This document shows, piece by piece, positions 33,676 to 43,811 of a stretch of 64,000 nucleotides of DNA. Below the pieces are notes generated by a model. The model made no database searches. It was not told the origin of the DNA and saw only the letters and a program-made list of their open reading frames with translations. Positions within the stretch are counted from its first letter, which is position 1, and the number at the start of each line of letters is the position of its first letter. A program made the translations under genes and the position numbers. Source of the stretch: Ornithodoros turicata (Eukaryota; Arthropoda; Arachnida; Ixodida; Argasidae); the NCBI RefSeq assembly GCF_037126465.1, contig NC_088201.1:141920376-141984375 (forward strand), written 5' to 3'.

Positions 33676-34409
33676 TACGAGGGGTGTTCAAGTCAAACCG
33701 GAACTTTCTGTCTCCTGAGTGTACAAGTGGCTCGCGCTACTTCTTTCTCGTCATTTTCACACGCGACAGGCCTCCGCGTTCACCACGTGGTGGTTCAAAG
33801 TTTGTGGAAAACAGAAGACACGTGCTGGACAAGATGGCCGACAACGAGGTGAGCGCACACATCGAACAGCGAATTGTCATGGAGTTTCTCGTGAATGAAG
33901 GCATAAAGTCATCTGAAATTCACACATGACTTCAGGCTCAGTATGGCCACGATACTTAGCCGCAGCAAAGAATTAGAGTGGTGCAAACGGTTCCGAGACC
34001 GCCGTACATCATTTAAGCACGATCCCGACCGGGGCGGCTCAGGGCCCAGTGTCAGAGTTCCTGAGAACATCCAACTTGTGGAGCGCCTGATCCTCAAGTA
34101 TCGACGGGTAACTTGTCTCGAACTGGCTCGAAAGACGGACCCTTCTGTGGGAACGTTCAACACTATCATTCATGAACACCTCCAGTCTCGGAAAGTTAGT
34201 GCCCGTTGGGTCCCGAGGCAGCTCTCCGTGTTTGACAGGCAGAGAAGACTGGAAATCTCCCAAGAGCTAAGGTACCGTGTCGACAACGAAGGACAGCCGT
34301 TCCTTGGTTGGATCATCACGTGCGATGAAACGTGGGTGCACCATTTCACTCCTGAGTCTAAACGCGCATCAAAACAGTGGAAGCATCCGGGCTCGCCAGC
34401 TCCCAAGAA

Positions 34410-35283
34410 ACGGCTATGATTCAGCGCATTCAAAGATTGTAAAACGGGGGATCGCCAAGTTGTGCTTGCTTAGCTCGTTGAATAAGTCATGTGTGCATTG
34501 TGTCGATAGTAGTTTCAACAATCAGGCGTTTAGGTTAAGGGATGCCGGATTCCCCTGCGGTGTTCTCTCATGTGTTGCAGATACGATTTTTAGTGGGTTG
34601 TATGGGAAGAGAGTCCCGGTTGAACGGGCGGGAACACGTCGTGTGGTAATTCCGTATATTCATACTGGGTCACACAGGCTTAAGAAGGTGTTTTCGAAGA
34701 CGGGTGTCAGTGTACTATTTTCGGCCCTGAAAAAGTTACGGAAAGCGGCGGGGCTTCGACCTCGTTCTATGGGTGGCACCTCGGAGTGTGAGGTCAGACA
34801 TAGGCGGTAGTTCATATCGTGTTTATCTGGTGTCGTTTATAAGATTCCCTTATCGTGCGGTAGGTGCTATGTAGGGCAAACCAGTCGGCGTGTCAATCAT
34901 AGGTTGAGCGAATACAGTAATAATGTTGATAATAAGAGGGATGGATGGCTGGCCCAACATTGTAACACGTGTGGATGCCAAGCGGGTTTTTTGGAGACGG
35001 AATGTATTGGGAGACACAATGACACATTAACCAGGGAGATAACGGAGGCTGCTGAGGTAAGCCGAATGGGGGAACGGTGTGTTGCCACGCCGTCTATCGG
35101 TTTGTCCATCTAGGAACTTGTCCTTTTGGTGGCGGTTTCGTCTGATTCATAGTGGGCGTTGCGAAGACCAGTGCTTCGGTTCCTTGTTTGTGTTTCTGTG
35201 TAGTAAAGACGTGTTGGAAGTGCGCTTTGTTTGTCTGTCTAACTTCAGCTGTTTCTTTGTTTTCCGGCGCGTTGCAGTGGCTT
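34410..35283 (+). mobile_element. 5'-truncated Penelope-like retroelement
   Basis: A CCAAGAA heptamer is present at both edges (34403-34409 and 35284-35290) as a likely target duplication. The body carries the C-terminal end of a Penelope protein followed by a 3' untranslated stretch. It lies inside the mariner-2 transposase, whose coding sequence resumes on the other side. Confidence 0.8.
34425..35113 (+). pseudogene. Penelope C-terminus with GIY-YIG endonuclease
   Basis: The linker after the RT (VVIPYIHTGSHRLKKVFSK, SVLFSALKKLRK) is followed, after a stop at about 34808 and a frame change, by a GIY-YIG nuclease: VVYKIPLSCGRCYVGQTSRR, then WLAQHCNTCGC with His/Cys residues. The frame ends at 35113. 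The nuclease normally nicks target DNA for reverse transcription. The RT core itself is absent because of 5' truncation. Confidence 0.85.
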
Positions 35284-35861
35284 CCAAGAAGTTCCGGAGC
35301 ACCCCGTCTGCGGGTAAGGTCATTGCCAGGGATTTCTGAGACAAGACTGGCGTTGTTCACGTTGATTTTCTTCCCAGTGGTACCACAATCCATAGTGCAT
35401 TATACTGCCAGGTTCCCGGAGATGTGCATAAGGCGCTGAAGCAAAAGCGGCCGGGCCTCATCACCAAAGGAGTTCTCCTGCTACAGGACAATGCACGCCC
35501 GAATACCGCGCATCTCAAGACACGCACCTTACAGGAACTTGGCTGGGAGATGCTGCCACATCCCCCTTACAGTCCAGACATCGTCACCAGCGATTTCCAT
35601 CTCGTCGGGCCACTGAAGGCGTTCCTTGGGGGTCGCCACTTCAGCTGCGACGACGAGGTCAAGAATGTGGTTCGATCATGGCTGCTACGCGCCGGTAAGG
35701 ATTTCCACGCTGCTGGCATCCAAGCCCTCGTGAAACGCTGAGACAAGTGCATTAGTGCAGCTGGATATTACGTTGAAAAATAAAACTAATTTATCGCTTG
35801 TAAGATCATTTTAGTCTTGCGAAAAATGAAAAATCCCGGTTTGACTTGAACAGCCCTCGTA

Positions 35862-37664
35862 TATCCACCAACAAGTGCAATAGGTGCCATGTCTGGGCTT
35901 GGCACGAACGGACGCGACGAAGCGCACAGGTCCCGTAATACCTGTTGTGCGATCACGATGGTCTTGTCGGCCGTTGACACAGTCGCGTCAGGGACCGTAA
36001 TTAGAGGCCGCGACGAACAGAATGGAGTGGGACTGCTAACGTTGCTCTTCTCGAAAGATGCCACAATTCCAGTTTTAAACATTTTCTCCATATCGCACAG
36101 CGCGCTTTTTACGTCGAGCATGTCATTGCATCCCGCGCTGCGCCTGATTATGTGGAACAGGGATTCAATGGGATCACTGGAGAATATGCGGGTCAGAACG
36201 AACTGGAAACCTCGTTCGCTTAGGAGAAACCGGATGCATTGCACGTTGGAAATCGTCCTGAAAACAAGCGCGTGGTAGGTCTCCTTGCTGAAAAAATGTC
36301 CTTGCGGACTGGAGTCCTTGATGCCGTTCAAATATTCATGGAAATTGGTTTCTAGCCAGTGAAGTCTTGGGTCTTCAGTATCAGAGAACTGCCTTGCATC
36401 TGGATTGTTCTGGTGAATGTGCTGTTAACAGTTGCTCACATCTATCATGACAAACCATCTCTACATGGTGGACATAAAATCGATAGTCGGGCCTGCGTCC
36501 GCAAACTGTAAGTCACAAGTATGCCCCGCTTGGTCCTTCACAAAGCCCAAGGCTGCTGTCACTGGAGGTGAACAGACTTGAATTGCAGTTTTGACGTCCA
36601 TCTTCTCAATATTCGATGAAAAGATGTGCTTCCGGTGAGGAAGCGCACTGGTTTTAGTGTGGACCCCTTTTGCATCTTGTACAACTCCTCGAGGTACACA
36701 GATGAAATTTCCTTGTTGGCTCCCATGTCCTTGGCCAAAAACTGGGAACGGATGTTCTTCATTATATGGCTTTGGTCGAAGGCAAGCATGATATTTCTCG
36801 AGGGGTCCGCAGGGTGTGGCACCCGGGTTCAGGGCTCCCCTTTCTACAATACCTCCATGGCTGCAACGTTGACCTTATCTGTTACAAGTCTTACGACGTC
36901 ATATCCTATCTCCTCTGTCCTCTTAATGACGTGCCTCACTGTTTCTGCTAGCAAGTCACCAGTGCAACCTTTTGTAAAAAAGCAACCCACTGGGATCTTA
37001 AACCTCGCGTGGAGTCCACACAGCAAGAAACGTAGGAGTGAGTTAGCGAGCTGATCCTTTTCAGATTTGGGCAAAATATGCTCAAGATCTTCGCTCATGT
37101 CAACATGCCCAAGAAAGGTGTCCCTTTGTTTGTGATATTCAAGTTTTTGTTTTATGTGCATTTCGTCCACGACGAGGCTACACATTCTGGACCCAGGTGT
37201 GTCCAGGGATTCAAGCTCAGTGCGCAGTCTTTTCGTCACCAGGTCGCTGAATCCGACTTCGCCTGCAGAGCTGCCCAGGTACTTTTGAAGTGTGCTCCTG
37301 CAGGGAAGAAAAAAAGAGGTTTTCTGCCCTCATGTATTCGTACGACTTCGCTGAAAAGTTGCGCAGGGCTATACAGTGTCGCATGATCGCTTCGGACCAC
37401 TTGGGTTGCTTGGTCCATGAGAAGCTTCGCTTTTATGCCGTGTTCAGAATTCCTTGCTACAGCAAGAAACATGTCCACGTGGCATTCTTTCTTCAGGTGT
37501 TCAAGTTCTTTTTTGTAGGCATCCACCGTCGCTAGCAGTTTTTCATTCCGTGATTTCCAGGCTTGTTCTTTTTCACGGAATTTTTTTCTTTCCCTTAAAA
37601 GAGCTGGCGAATGAGCCCATGATGTCTGTGACCTCATGCTCATCATAAAATGGTACGCACTCAT
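35862..37664 (-). pseudogene. P-element/THAP9-like transposase, main part
   Basis: The minus-strand order is: a Lys/Glu-rich coiled-coil region (37664-37240), the first catalytic part (SLVVDEMHIKQKLEYHK, DTFLGHVDM; 37239-36844), NIMLAFDQSHIMKNIRSQFLA (36822-36559), and a segment with SSDPIESLFHIIRRSAGCND (36331-35862). These match P/THAP9-like RNase H-type transposases, in which an Asp-rich core is split by a GTP-binding insertion. Frames change between segments, so it is not intact. No THAP finger was found upstream of 37664. It continues across the mariner to 33356. Confidence 0.78.
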
Positions 37665-38035
37665 GAGACTGCCTCGGTATTAAGAATTGAACGGTGTGTT
37701 CGTTTTGCTTCAAGTTCGAACTTGTATTGTTGGACTTTGTACTCACAGTGCACCCATGTATCAGATCTTTGAATCAGTGCTTTGGGTCAAATAAATATTT
37801 CTTTTAGCCAAAAGAAGCTTCAGTTATTTTGAATATTGGGTAACGGCGGCAGGCGTGAAATCCAGTAGCGGTCGATGGTAGCCAGAACCAGCCGAAAGGT
37901 CAGGCAAAGGTTGAGGCTCCTGATTTGCCGACTGGCTATGCATAATTAACGTTACACTCTCATTGGTCGTGTGGCCAGTGTTGTGTGGACTACCTCAAAC
38001 TATGGGCTCTATAGGAAGCCGTTGGTGCCTGCCCT
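37665..38035. other. no gene recognised
   Basis: Nothing supportable was seen between the P-like element and the second copy of the dispersed repeat. Confidence 0.4.
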
Positions 38036-38290
38036 GGCCGTCAGTTGCGCCCCGTCTCTGGACGTGTCGAAACGTGTCTACCGCGTTCTCCGAGAGTTTC
38101 TCGAACGGTTGAGCGGTCTCATGTCGTGTAGCAGTACTAACAGCAACGTTCTCGAATAGATCCCGAGCCTCCTACTAGTCAAAGTATATCAAAATATAAG
38201 AAGCAGAAACGAAGCATACGAGAAGCAATTAGAAGCAAGACGAACGTCTGATACTAACGCACTGTCATCGCGTTAGTTATTGTTGGATGT
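38036..38290 (+). repeat. dispersed repeat, copy 2
   Basis: It matches 1253-1419 plus 4775-4870 in order and orientation and lacks the mariner. It therefore approximates the uninterrupted form of that repeat. Confidence 0.6.
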
Positions 38291-39198
38291 ATGTTGTACG
38301 AACATGCACAGCAGCCTTGTCCGCGATAATATACGTGGGTCATTCCAGGCGAAATGATCCAATGGGTGCGCTCGACCCCCCACAATTTTGGTTCAAAAAA
38401 TTACCACGCATTCCTTACGATACGAAAAGGCACGTCACCGAGGTTTACTCGAAAATATTTGCCCGCTCAGAATTTACGCGGGGGCAAAGTTTGTAAGAAT
38501 CACGTAAACCATACAGGGAAGTAAGTAGACTAGTGGGCAGAATATTGAAGTTGGACATGTGTTTGTGGTGCAGAACCAGAGAGCAGGGTTCAAATAATGT
38601 GCCAAGGTTAAATTATTCCCGCTCGTTGTGCATTTGACCAGTCAAACGAACCCCGTTCGCGGTGCTATTTCGTCCCACTTTGGGCCTCGCTAAGGGCACT
38701 TTCCAGGCGAATAAGAAATCCAAGAAAAATTGAGCATGTTATTCACTTCCAATAGAATAAGTTCGTTTATTTTGAAGATTCGATTCGCAGTAGTGTTTGC
38801 TACATTTAATCTCAAAGTTCGAAATTTGTTCAAAGTTCGGTGACTTCGATGCCGATTTTGAAAATGAAGCGGTCGGCGGGCAACACTAAAAAGGTATGCA
38901 GATGATAGCCCGAAATGCAGAGCAAAACATATAAAAAACTAAAAAATTACTTTTCCATAAGCGCGAGAAAATATTTTTTATGTCGGACATGGTACGTGCG
39001 GACCGTGCGGGTATACTGACGGGCGGCTCGCGTGGCCGTGCTTTGCAGAAGACGCCTGCCGGCGGGGTGACAACTGTACCGTAGTAGTTCTGGACCTTTC
39101 TTTTTGAGAATCTAAACGGTCTGTGTTATACCATTTGTAATTCCCTCTTCAGCGTTCAATCGTGGCAGTAAAACAGGGGTACGGCGGTCTGTGAAGTC

Positions 39199-39519
39199 GT
39201 GATGGCGGTGGCTGTGCGCTCAGGGGGACAATATGCTGTTTTCGCACTTCCACAGCATCAACGTGCATTCACAGATAACGTCGGCAACATGCGTGCTGTG
39301 TGGCACTTCTACGCGACATCACACGGTAAAGGGCCATGTGATGGAGTGGGAGGAACAGTGAAAAGACTTGCTGCGAAAGCAAGCATTCAGAGGCCACTTG
39401 AGCATCAGATTTTAAATCCAGCTGACCTCTATCACTGGGCTGATGAAAACCCAATACGCAATATGGGTCCCGAAAGCACATGTGACGCAGAAACAGGCCA
39501 TGCTGAGAAGCCGCTATGA
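39199..39519 (+). CDS. ORF remnant with conserved ATSHGKGPCDGVGGTVKR motif
   Basis: This 106-residue frame, starting at the inner edge of the left arm, contains WHFYATSHGKGPCDGVGG, then TVKRLAAKAS and ILNPADLYHWADEN. The Gly/His/Asp-rich motif looks like a conserved enzymatic or structural core, and I recall similar strings in uncharacterised transposon-linked proteins of invertebrates, without being able to check. It is probably the C-terminal exon of the element's own protein, with its upstream part lost. A termination codon follows KPL at 39517-39519. Function not assigned. Confidence 0.5.
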   Translation: MMAVAVRSGGQYAVFALPQHQRAFTDNVGNMRAVWHFYATSHGKGPCDGVGGTVKRLAAKASIQRPLEHQILNPADLYHWADENPIRNMGPESTCDAETGHAEKPL

Positions 39520-40012
39520 AGCTGCACGACCCGTGCCAAACACAAGAAAGTATCACTACTTCGAACCTGTCAGCCGCTCTGAAATCTCTGTAAAAATTAC
39601 TTCATTTTCTGCGGAATGTCAGGTATTAAAGTGTCTGTATAGGATAGAACGAACAATGGTGTCCAGGACAGTATAGTTTACCCCAGCCCAAGCTTTCTGA
39701 GGTGTTGTCCTGTCATGAAACTACTACCATTAAATAACCCAAATAAAATTGTGCCCATGACTAAGTCTTTTTATCTTTAAAAGCGGAAAGAACATTCTTC
39801 CAACTCAAGTGGAAGTAGCGTCTCAATTCCACGTGCTCAGCTTTCCAAAACGGAAAGCTTTTCACTACGCCATGCGCTCGCCTTTGCCAAGCAAGATAAC
39901 GCAACGCGCAAGCCTTGTAATGCAACTCCCGTGTCACGCTGGAATGCTTTCGTGTGCAGTACAGTCTCCATTCAGTCATTTGTGCGAACGTTACATGTGA
40001 ATGCGCGCTGAT

Positions 40013-40190
40013 CAGGGACGGACTGGGGCAGGAATTGTTACCGGGAAATTTTGTCAAACCGGCCCTCTCCCTGTAGTGATTAGCACTATGCGGCTCACAA
40101 AAGCGGCCTTCCGAGCGGCCCATGTGTGTATCCAGCCCCACCGGCCCACCGGGAAATTTCGCGGTAAGTCCTATGGCAGGTCCGCCCCTG
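40013..40190. mobile_element. 178-bp hAT MITE inside the long-TIR element
   Basis: The ends are CAGGGACGGACTGG on the left and, read inward, CAGGGGCGGACCTG on the right. The 8-bp flanks GCGCTGAT and CCGCTGAT match at 7 of 8 positions. CAGGG-type termini with an 8-bp duplication are the hAT signature. Confidence 0.8.
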
Positions 40191-41322
40191 CCGCTGATGC
40201 TGTGGAAACGGGCGAAAACTGCCTATTCCCCCAGTGAGCGCAGCGCCATCGCCATTACCACTTCACGGACCGTTGTGCATTTCTCTTATTGCGACGACTG
40301 AACGCCGAGGAGGGAATTACAAATGGTATCAACACAGACCATTTAGATTCTCAAAAGGAAAGGTCCAGAACTACTACGGTACAGTTGTCACCCCGCCGGC
40401 AGGCGTCTTCTGCAAAGCACGGCCACGCGAGCCGCCCGTCAGTATACCCGCACGGTCCGCACGTACCATGTCCGACATAAAAAATATTTTCTCGCGCTTA
40501 TGGAAAAGTAACTTTTTAGTTTTTTTATATGTTTTGCTCTGCATTTCGGGCTATCATCTGCATACCTTTTTAGTGTTGCCCGCCGACCGCTTCATTTTCA
40601 AAATTGGCATCGAAGTCACCGAACTTTGAACAAATTTCGAACTTTGAGATTAAATGTAGCAAACACTACTGCGAATCGAATCTTCAAAATAAACGAACTT
40701 ATTCTATTGGAAGTGGATAACATGCTCAATTTTTCTTGGATTTCTTACTCGCCTGGAAAGTGCCCTTAGCGAGGCCCAAAGTGGGACGAAATAGCACCGC
40801 GAACGGGGTTCGTTTGACTGGTCAAATGCACAACGAGCGGGAATAATTTAACCTTGGCACATTATTTGAACCCTGCTCTCTGGTTCTGCACCACAAACAC
40901 ATGTCCAACTTCAATATTCTGCCCACTAGTCTACTTACTTTCCTGTATGGTTTACGTGATTCTTACAAACTTTGCCCCCGCGTAAATTCTGAGCGGGCAA
41001 ATATTTTCGAGTAAATCTCGGTGACGTGCCTTTTCGTATCGTAAGGAATGCGTGGTAATTTTTTGAACCAAAATTGTGGGGGGTCGAGCGCACCCATTGG
41101 ATCATTTCGCCTGGAATGACTGACTGTTCTGATACTTCCGTCCACGAATAAAACGAAGACGCACCAACTTCAGCGAATGCGTTCTTATGGGCACGCCGCA
41201 CTGCAGGTCAATCAGTTCATATTTGTATGTGTTCATCAGGAACGTTGTCAGTAACTGCGGAAAACGGGGAGCAAAAAAAGTAATGGCAAAAGGGCAAGGG
41301 TGCAGGCAAGCTGGTACATGGT

Positions 41323-41826
41323 GAAAAAATTTGGAACCCGAGAAAGGGACAGAGGAGGGACGACACGACACGTTCTCGAACACAGCAAACCCTTCAATAC
41401 CAGCAACACCTACGTACCCAACAACTTCCGAATTGGTGGCGAGGGAGCAACCGACGCCACACTTACACAATTTCCCCTCGTGATAATCTCTTTGTACTTT
41501 GGCTCAGCGAACACAAGAGAAATGCGGAGTCGTTGTCTGGGAATTCCGAACTTGTCGCCCATCTTAGACTTTGTAATAATTGTTCCCCGGCCTTCGACGA
41601 GACAAGTGTCCTAGATTCTGTTCGGGACCCTGTGGCCCGACTGTTAAAAGAGTACAAAGAGATTGTCACGAGGGGAAATTGTGTAAGTGTGGCGTCGGTT
41701 GCTCCCTCGCCACCAATTCGGAAGTTGTTGGGTACGTAGGTGTTGCTGTTATTAAAGGGTTTGCTGTGTTCGAGAACGTGTCGTGTCGTCCCTCCTCTGT
41801 CCCTTTCTCGGGTTCCAAATTTTTTC
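41323..41826. repeat. inverted repeat, arms about 175 bp, loop about 150 bp
   Basis: 41323-41498 is the reverse complement of 41652-41826 with few differences; for example TTTGGAACCCGAGAAAGGGA is mirrored by TCCCTTTCTCGGGTTCCAAA. Frames on both strands through the arms give matching peptides and are therefore not independent evidence of genes. Confidence 0.85.
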
Positions 41827-43515
41827 AGCAAAAAAAGCTCCGTTTCATGTCTCCTGCGCACGAAGAATCTTGGCCCGAATTCACACGGGAGGTCACTAAG
41901 CGTGCGGCTGAACCGGCCTGTTTGTGGTGGCATTGAAGGTACCAATATTGGCCATGTAAGGTTTGCTTACAAATTTTTGCAGGAATCTACACACGGCAGT
42001 ACTAATCAAGTAAAAATCAGACGCAGGGACAGCTTTAGAGACACATCAGCGAAGACGACGAAACCAACACAGAAAAACAACTTTATTTCAAGATGATGAA
42101 TGGGGAATTTCATCGCCAGTGACAGTAATGCCCTTAAAGGTTGCTTGCTTAAAGGTTGAGTATGATTGAAGGTTGAAAGTTCGACGTTCCCTAGCTGCCT
42201 CTGTGTTACTCTTGTCGTCTTCGTTGTTGTCCTATGCCAACCCACACCGCTTGTATCTTAGAGAGTCATCGGCGGTTACAAGTCACTGGCAACCCAGATA
42301 GAGCCCAATGAGAGCCCAATGATAAAGCTATGACCGTTCGTTAAAGGGACTATGAAACAATTTGTTTTCTCGTTTTCATCAGAAACAAACCATTTTCCTG
42401 AGTCTACAACCAAAATTTCACTATTTCACATGCGAAGAGTATTCCGGGATCAGATTTAAACTGAGCGGCGAAGGCGCCGCACTGTGGCGATCTGCCGTGT
42501 GAAGAAACAGCGAGCAACTTGACGCAACCACAGTCGAGTTCCAGACACGACATCCTGACGTGTCGTAGTCCCGGCGGAGCATGCGCCGCGGGATCCCGCA
42601 TATGCGTTCAACGGGAGTGGAAATGTCCATGACGCCAGCTTCCGCGATGGTCGCAGTCGCATCGTCTGGTGTTCGCCGACATGCCGAGACGATGTTGGAT
42701 GGTTGGTTGCCCTAATTCACATATGCGCGGCCATCCTATGTCATATGCTTCTCAGTGACGAGACAGACAGCGTTTGATGGCAAGAAGTAATCGGAACGCC
42801 GGAATGGAAAGACCATCGACTGCTTGTGTTTGTAGCGCACATTTCCATGCTTGCGATTACGAAGGGGACGCTGAATCTTCTCTTCAGGGTATTGGATACC
42901 CAGGTCAGTGTCGTTTGTAACAAGATGTAGCGCCATCACAATACCTGTCCACACCGGGGAAAAACATCCATCTAAACGGCGCAAAGGCGGGAGTACTTTT
43001 CGTTATTGGGGCTAACGAGCCAATCTCTCAATCCGAGTGGGCCAAATGCTATCACAGAATTCACGATTCTGTAAATGCGTTAATTCTCATCTGAGCGACT
43101 TTGAACGCTAAGGCAGGTTGTGCTTTCACGTTTGGGGGCAAACCGAAATAAATGAATAAATCACTTGGTTCCTGTATCTTCTACACAGAGTTTGCGCTTT
43201 GCTGACGGTGCTGTTTCTGTTATTCTCCTATCGCTTCGAATCACGGCGTCAGAAAAGTGGTGATTCACGGTACAAGCCAACTTTTTAAGGGTGCAGCAGA
43301 GACGTGAGCGTTCTTGAAAACATCTTAAATGAAGCGCAGGTCAGGGTACTTTTATCTCTTACTTTGAGGGTTGGCATTTCGAATATAGTGTAGGGGGTAT
43401 TAGCCGTTTTGTAAGAGCGGAAGAAGCAGGCATGACAACATTTGGAAATGTTATAAGACACGATCCAACCGACGTACCATTGCAGGGAAGTAACATGTGC
43501 ACAAGAAAGAACATA
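41827..43515. other. no gene recognised; solitary TTAA-type MITE end
   Basis: At 42341 TTAAAGGGACTATGAAAC begins, the usual form of a TTAA-target MITE terminus and similar to the AGGGAG ends at 2151. No matching opposite end was found. Otherwise only short motif-free frames are present. Confidence 0.4.
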
Positions 43516-43811
43516 AAGACATTGCTTGAGACACAAAATTTATTTTAGTTCCTTGGTAAGATGAATAAAATGAATTAGTCAAGTACTGCGTGCTATTTAA
43601 ACTATTTTTGGTCAGCCGGAATCGCCGGCGATTTCGAAGTCTTCGGTGACTTGAAGCTGCTGGACCAGGGCATCAACTTCATTCTGCGCTCTCACGTGCA
43701 TCACGTAAAGACATCCACCGAAGCACAATAGCTCCACTACAAGTCCCACGAAGACCATGGTTACCCAGAAGACAACCTTCAGGTTCAGCTTTCTCACCTT
43801 CCGAGGAATAT
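43516..43811 (-). CDS. terminal exon of a host membrane protein (coding 43811-43612)
   Basis: A minus-strand acceptor, TTTCCACAG, ends at 43812. The exon reads in phase 1 for 65 residues to TGA (43612-43614), with AATAAA at 43544-43539 downstream. The peptide has a basic lead (PRKVRKLNLK), a clear transmembrane helix (VVFWVTMVFVGLVVELLCFGGCLYV), and a short tail ending in acidic and small residues. Its acceptor phase matches the phase-1 donors of the cysteine-rich exons at 59-62 kb on the same strand, so it may be the last exon of that gene. The basic residues on the N-terminal side of the helix would favour that side being cytoplasmic, which is awkward for extracellular EB modules upstream. 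It could belong to another gene. Confidence 0.55.

Larger units (their letters stand above)
33832..35783 (+). pseudogene. mariner-2 transposase, frameshifted and interrupted
   Basis: ATG at 33832 begins an N-terminal HTH region that stops at 33927-33929. A shifted frame (from about 33950) carries WCKRFRDRRTS, KVSARWVPRQL and CDETWVHHF (first catalytic Asp) up to PAPKK. The Penelope insert follows. The gene resumes near 35284 with SAGKV, VHVDFLPSGTT, LLQDNARPNTAH (second Asp) and PPYSPDIVTSDFHL, whose final Asp is at D34D spacing, and ends at TAA 35781-35783. All three catalytic Asp residues survive, but frame breaks and the insertion kill it. Confidence 0.88.
33678..35859 (+). mobile_element. 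mariner-family transposon (mariner-2)
   Basis: The inverted termini are CGAGGGGTGTTCAAGTCAAA on the left and, read inward, CGAGGGCTGTTCAAGTCAAA on the right. TA duplications lie at 33676-33677 and 35860-35861. It is inserted in the P/THAP9-like gene and is itself interrupted by a Penelope fragment (about 34410-35283). Without that fragment it is about 1.3 kb. Confidence 0.92.
38339..41120. mobile_element. DNA element with terminal inverted repeats of about 890 bp
   Basis: The left arm (38339-39230) begins GTCATTCCAGGCGAAATG and the right arm (40231-41120) is its reverse complement, with high identity through landmarks such as GGGGGCAAAGTTTGTAAGAA and GGCAGGCGTC. The 1-kb centre holds an ORF remnant and a hAT MITE. 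No target duplication was certain. The open frames within the arms are mirror products. Such long inverted repeats can fold into double-stranded RNA if transcribed. Confidence 0.82.

Noticed and set aside
38339..41201. Matching peptides at 38287-38496 and 40935-41201
   Set aside because: These are the two inverted arms of one element, not two genes.
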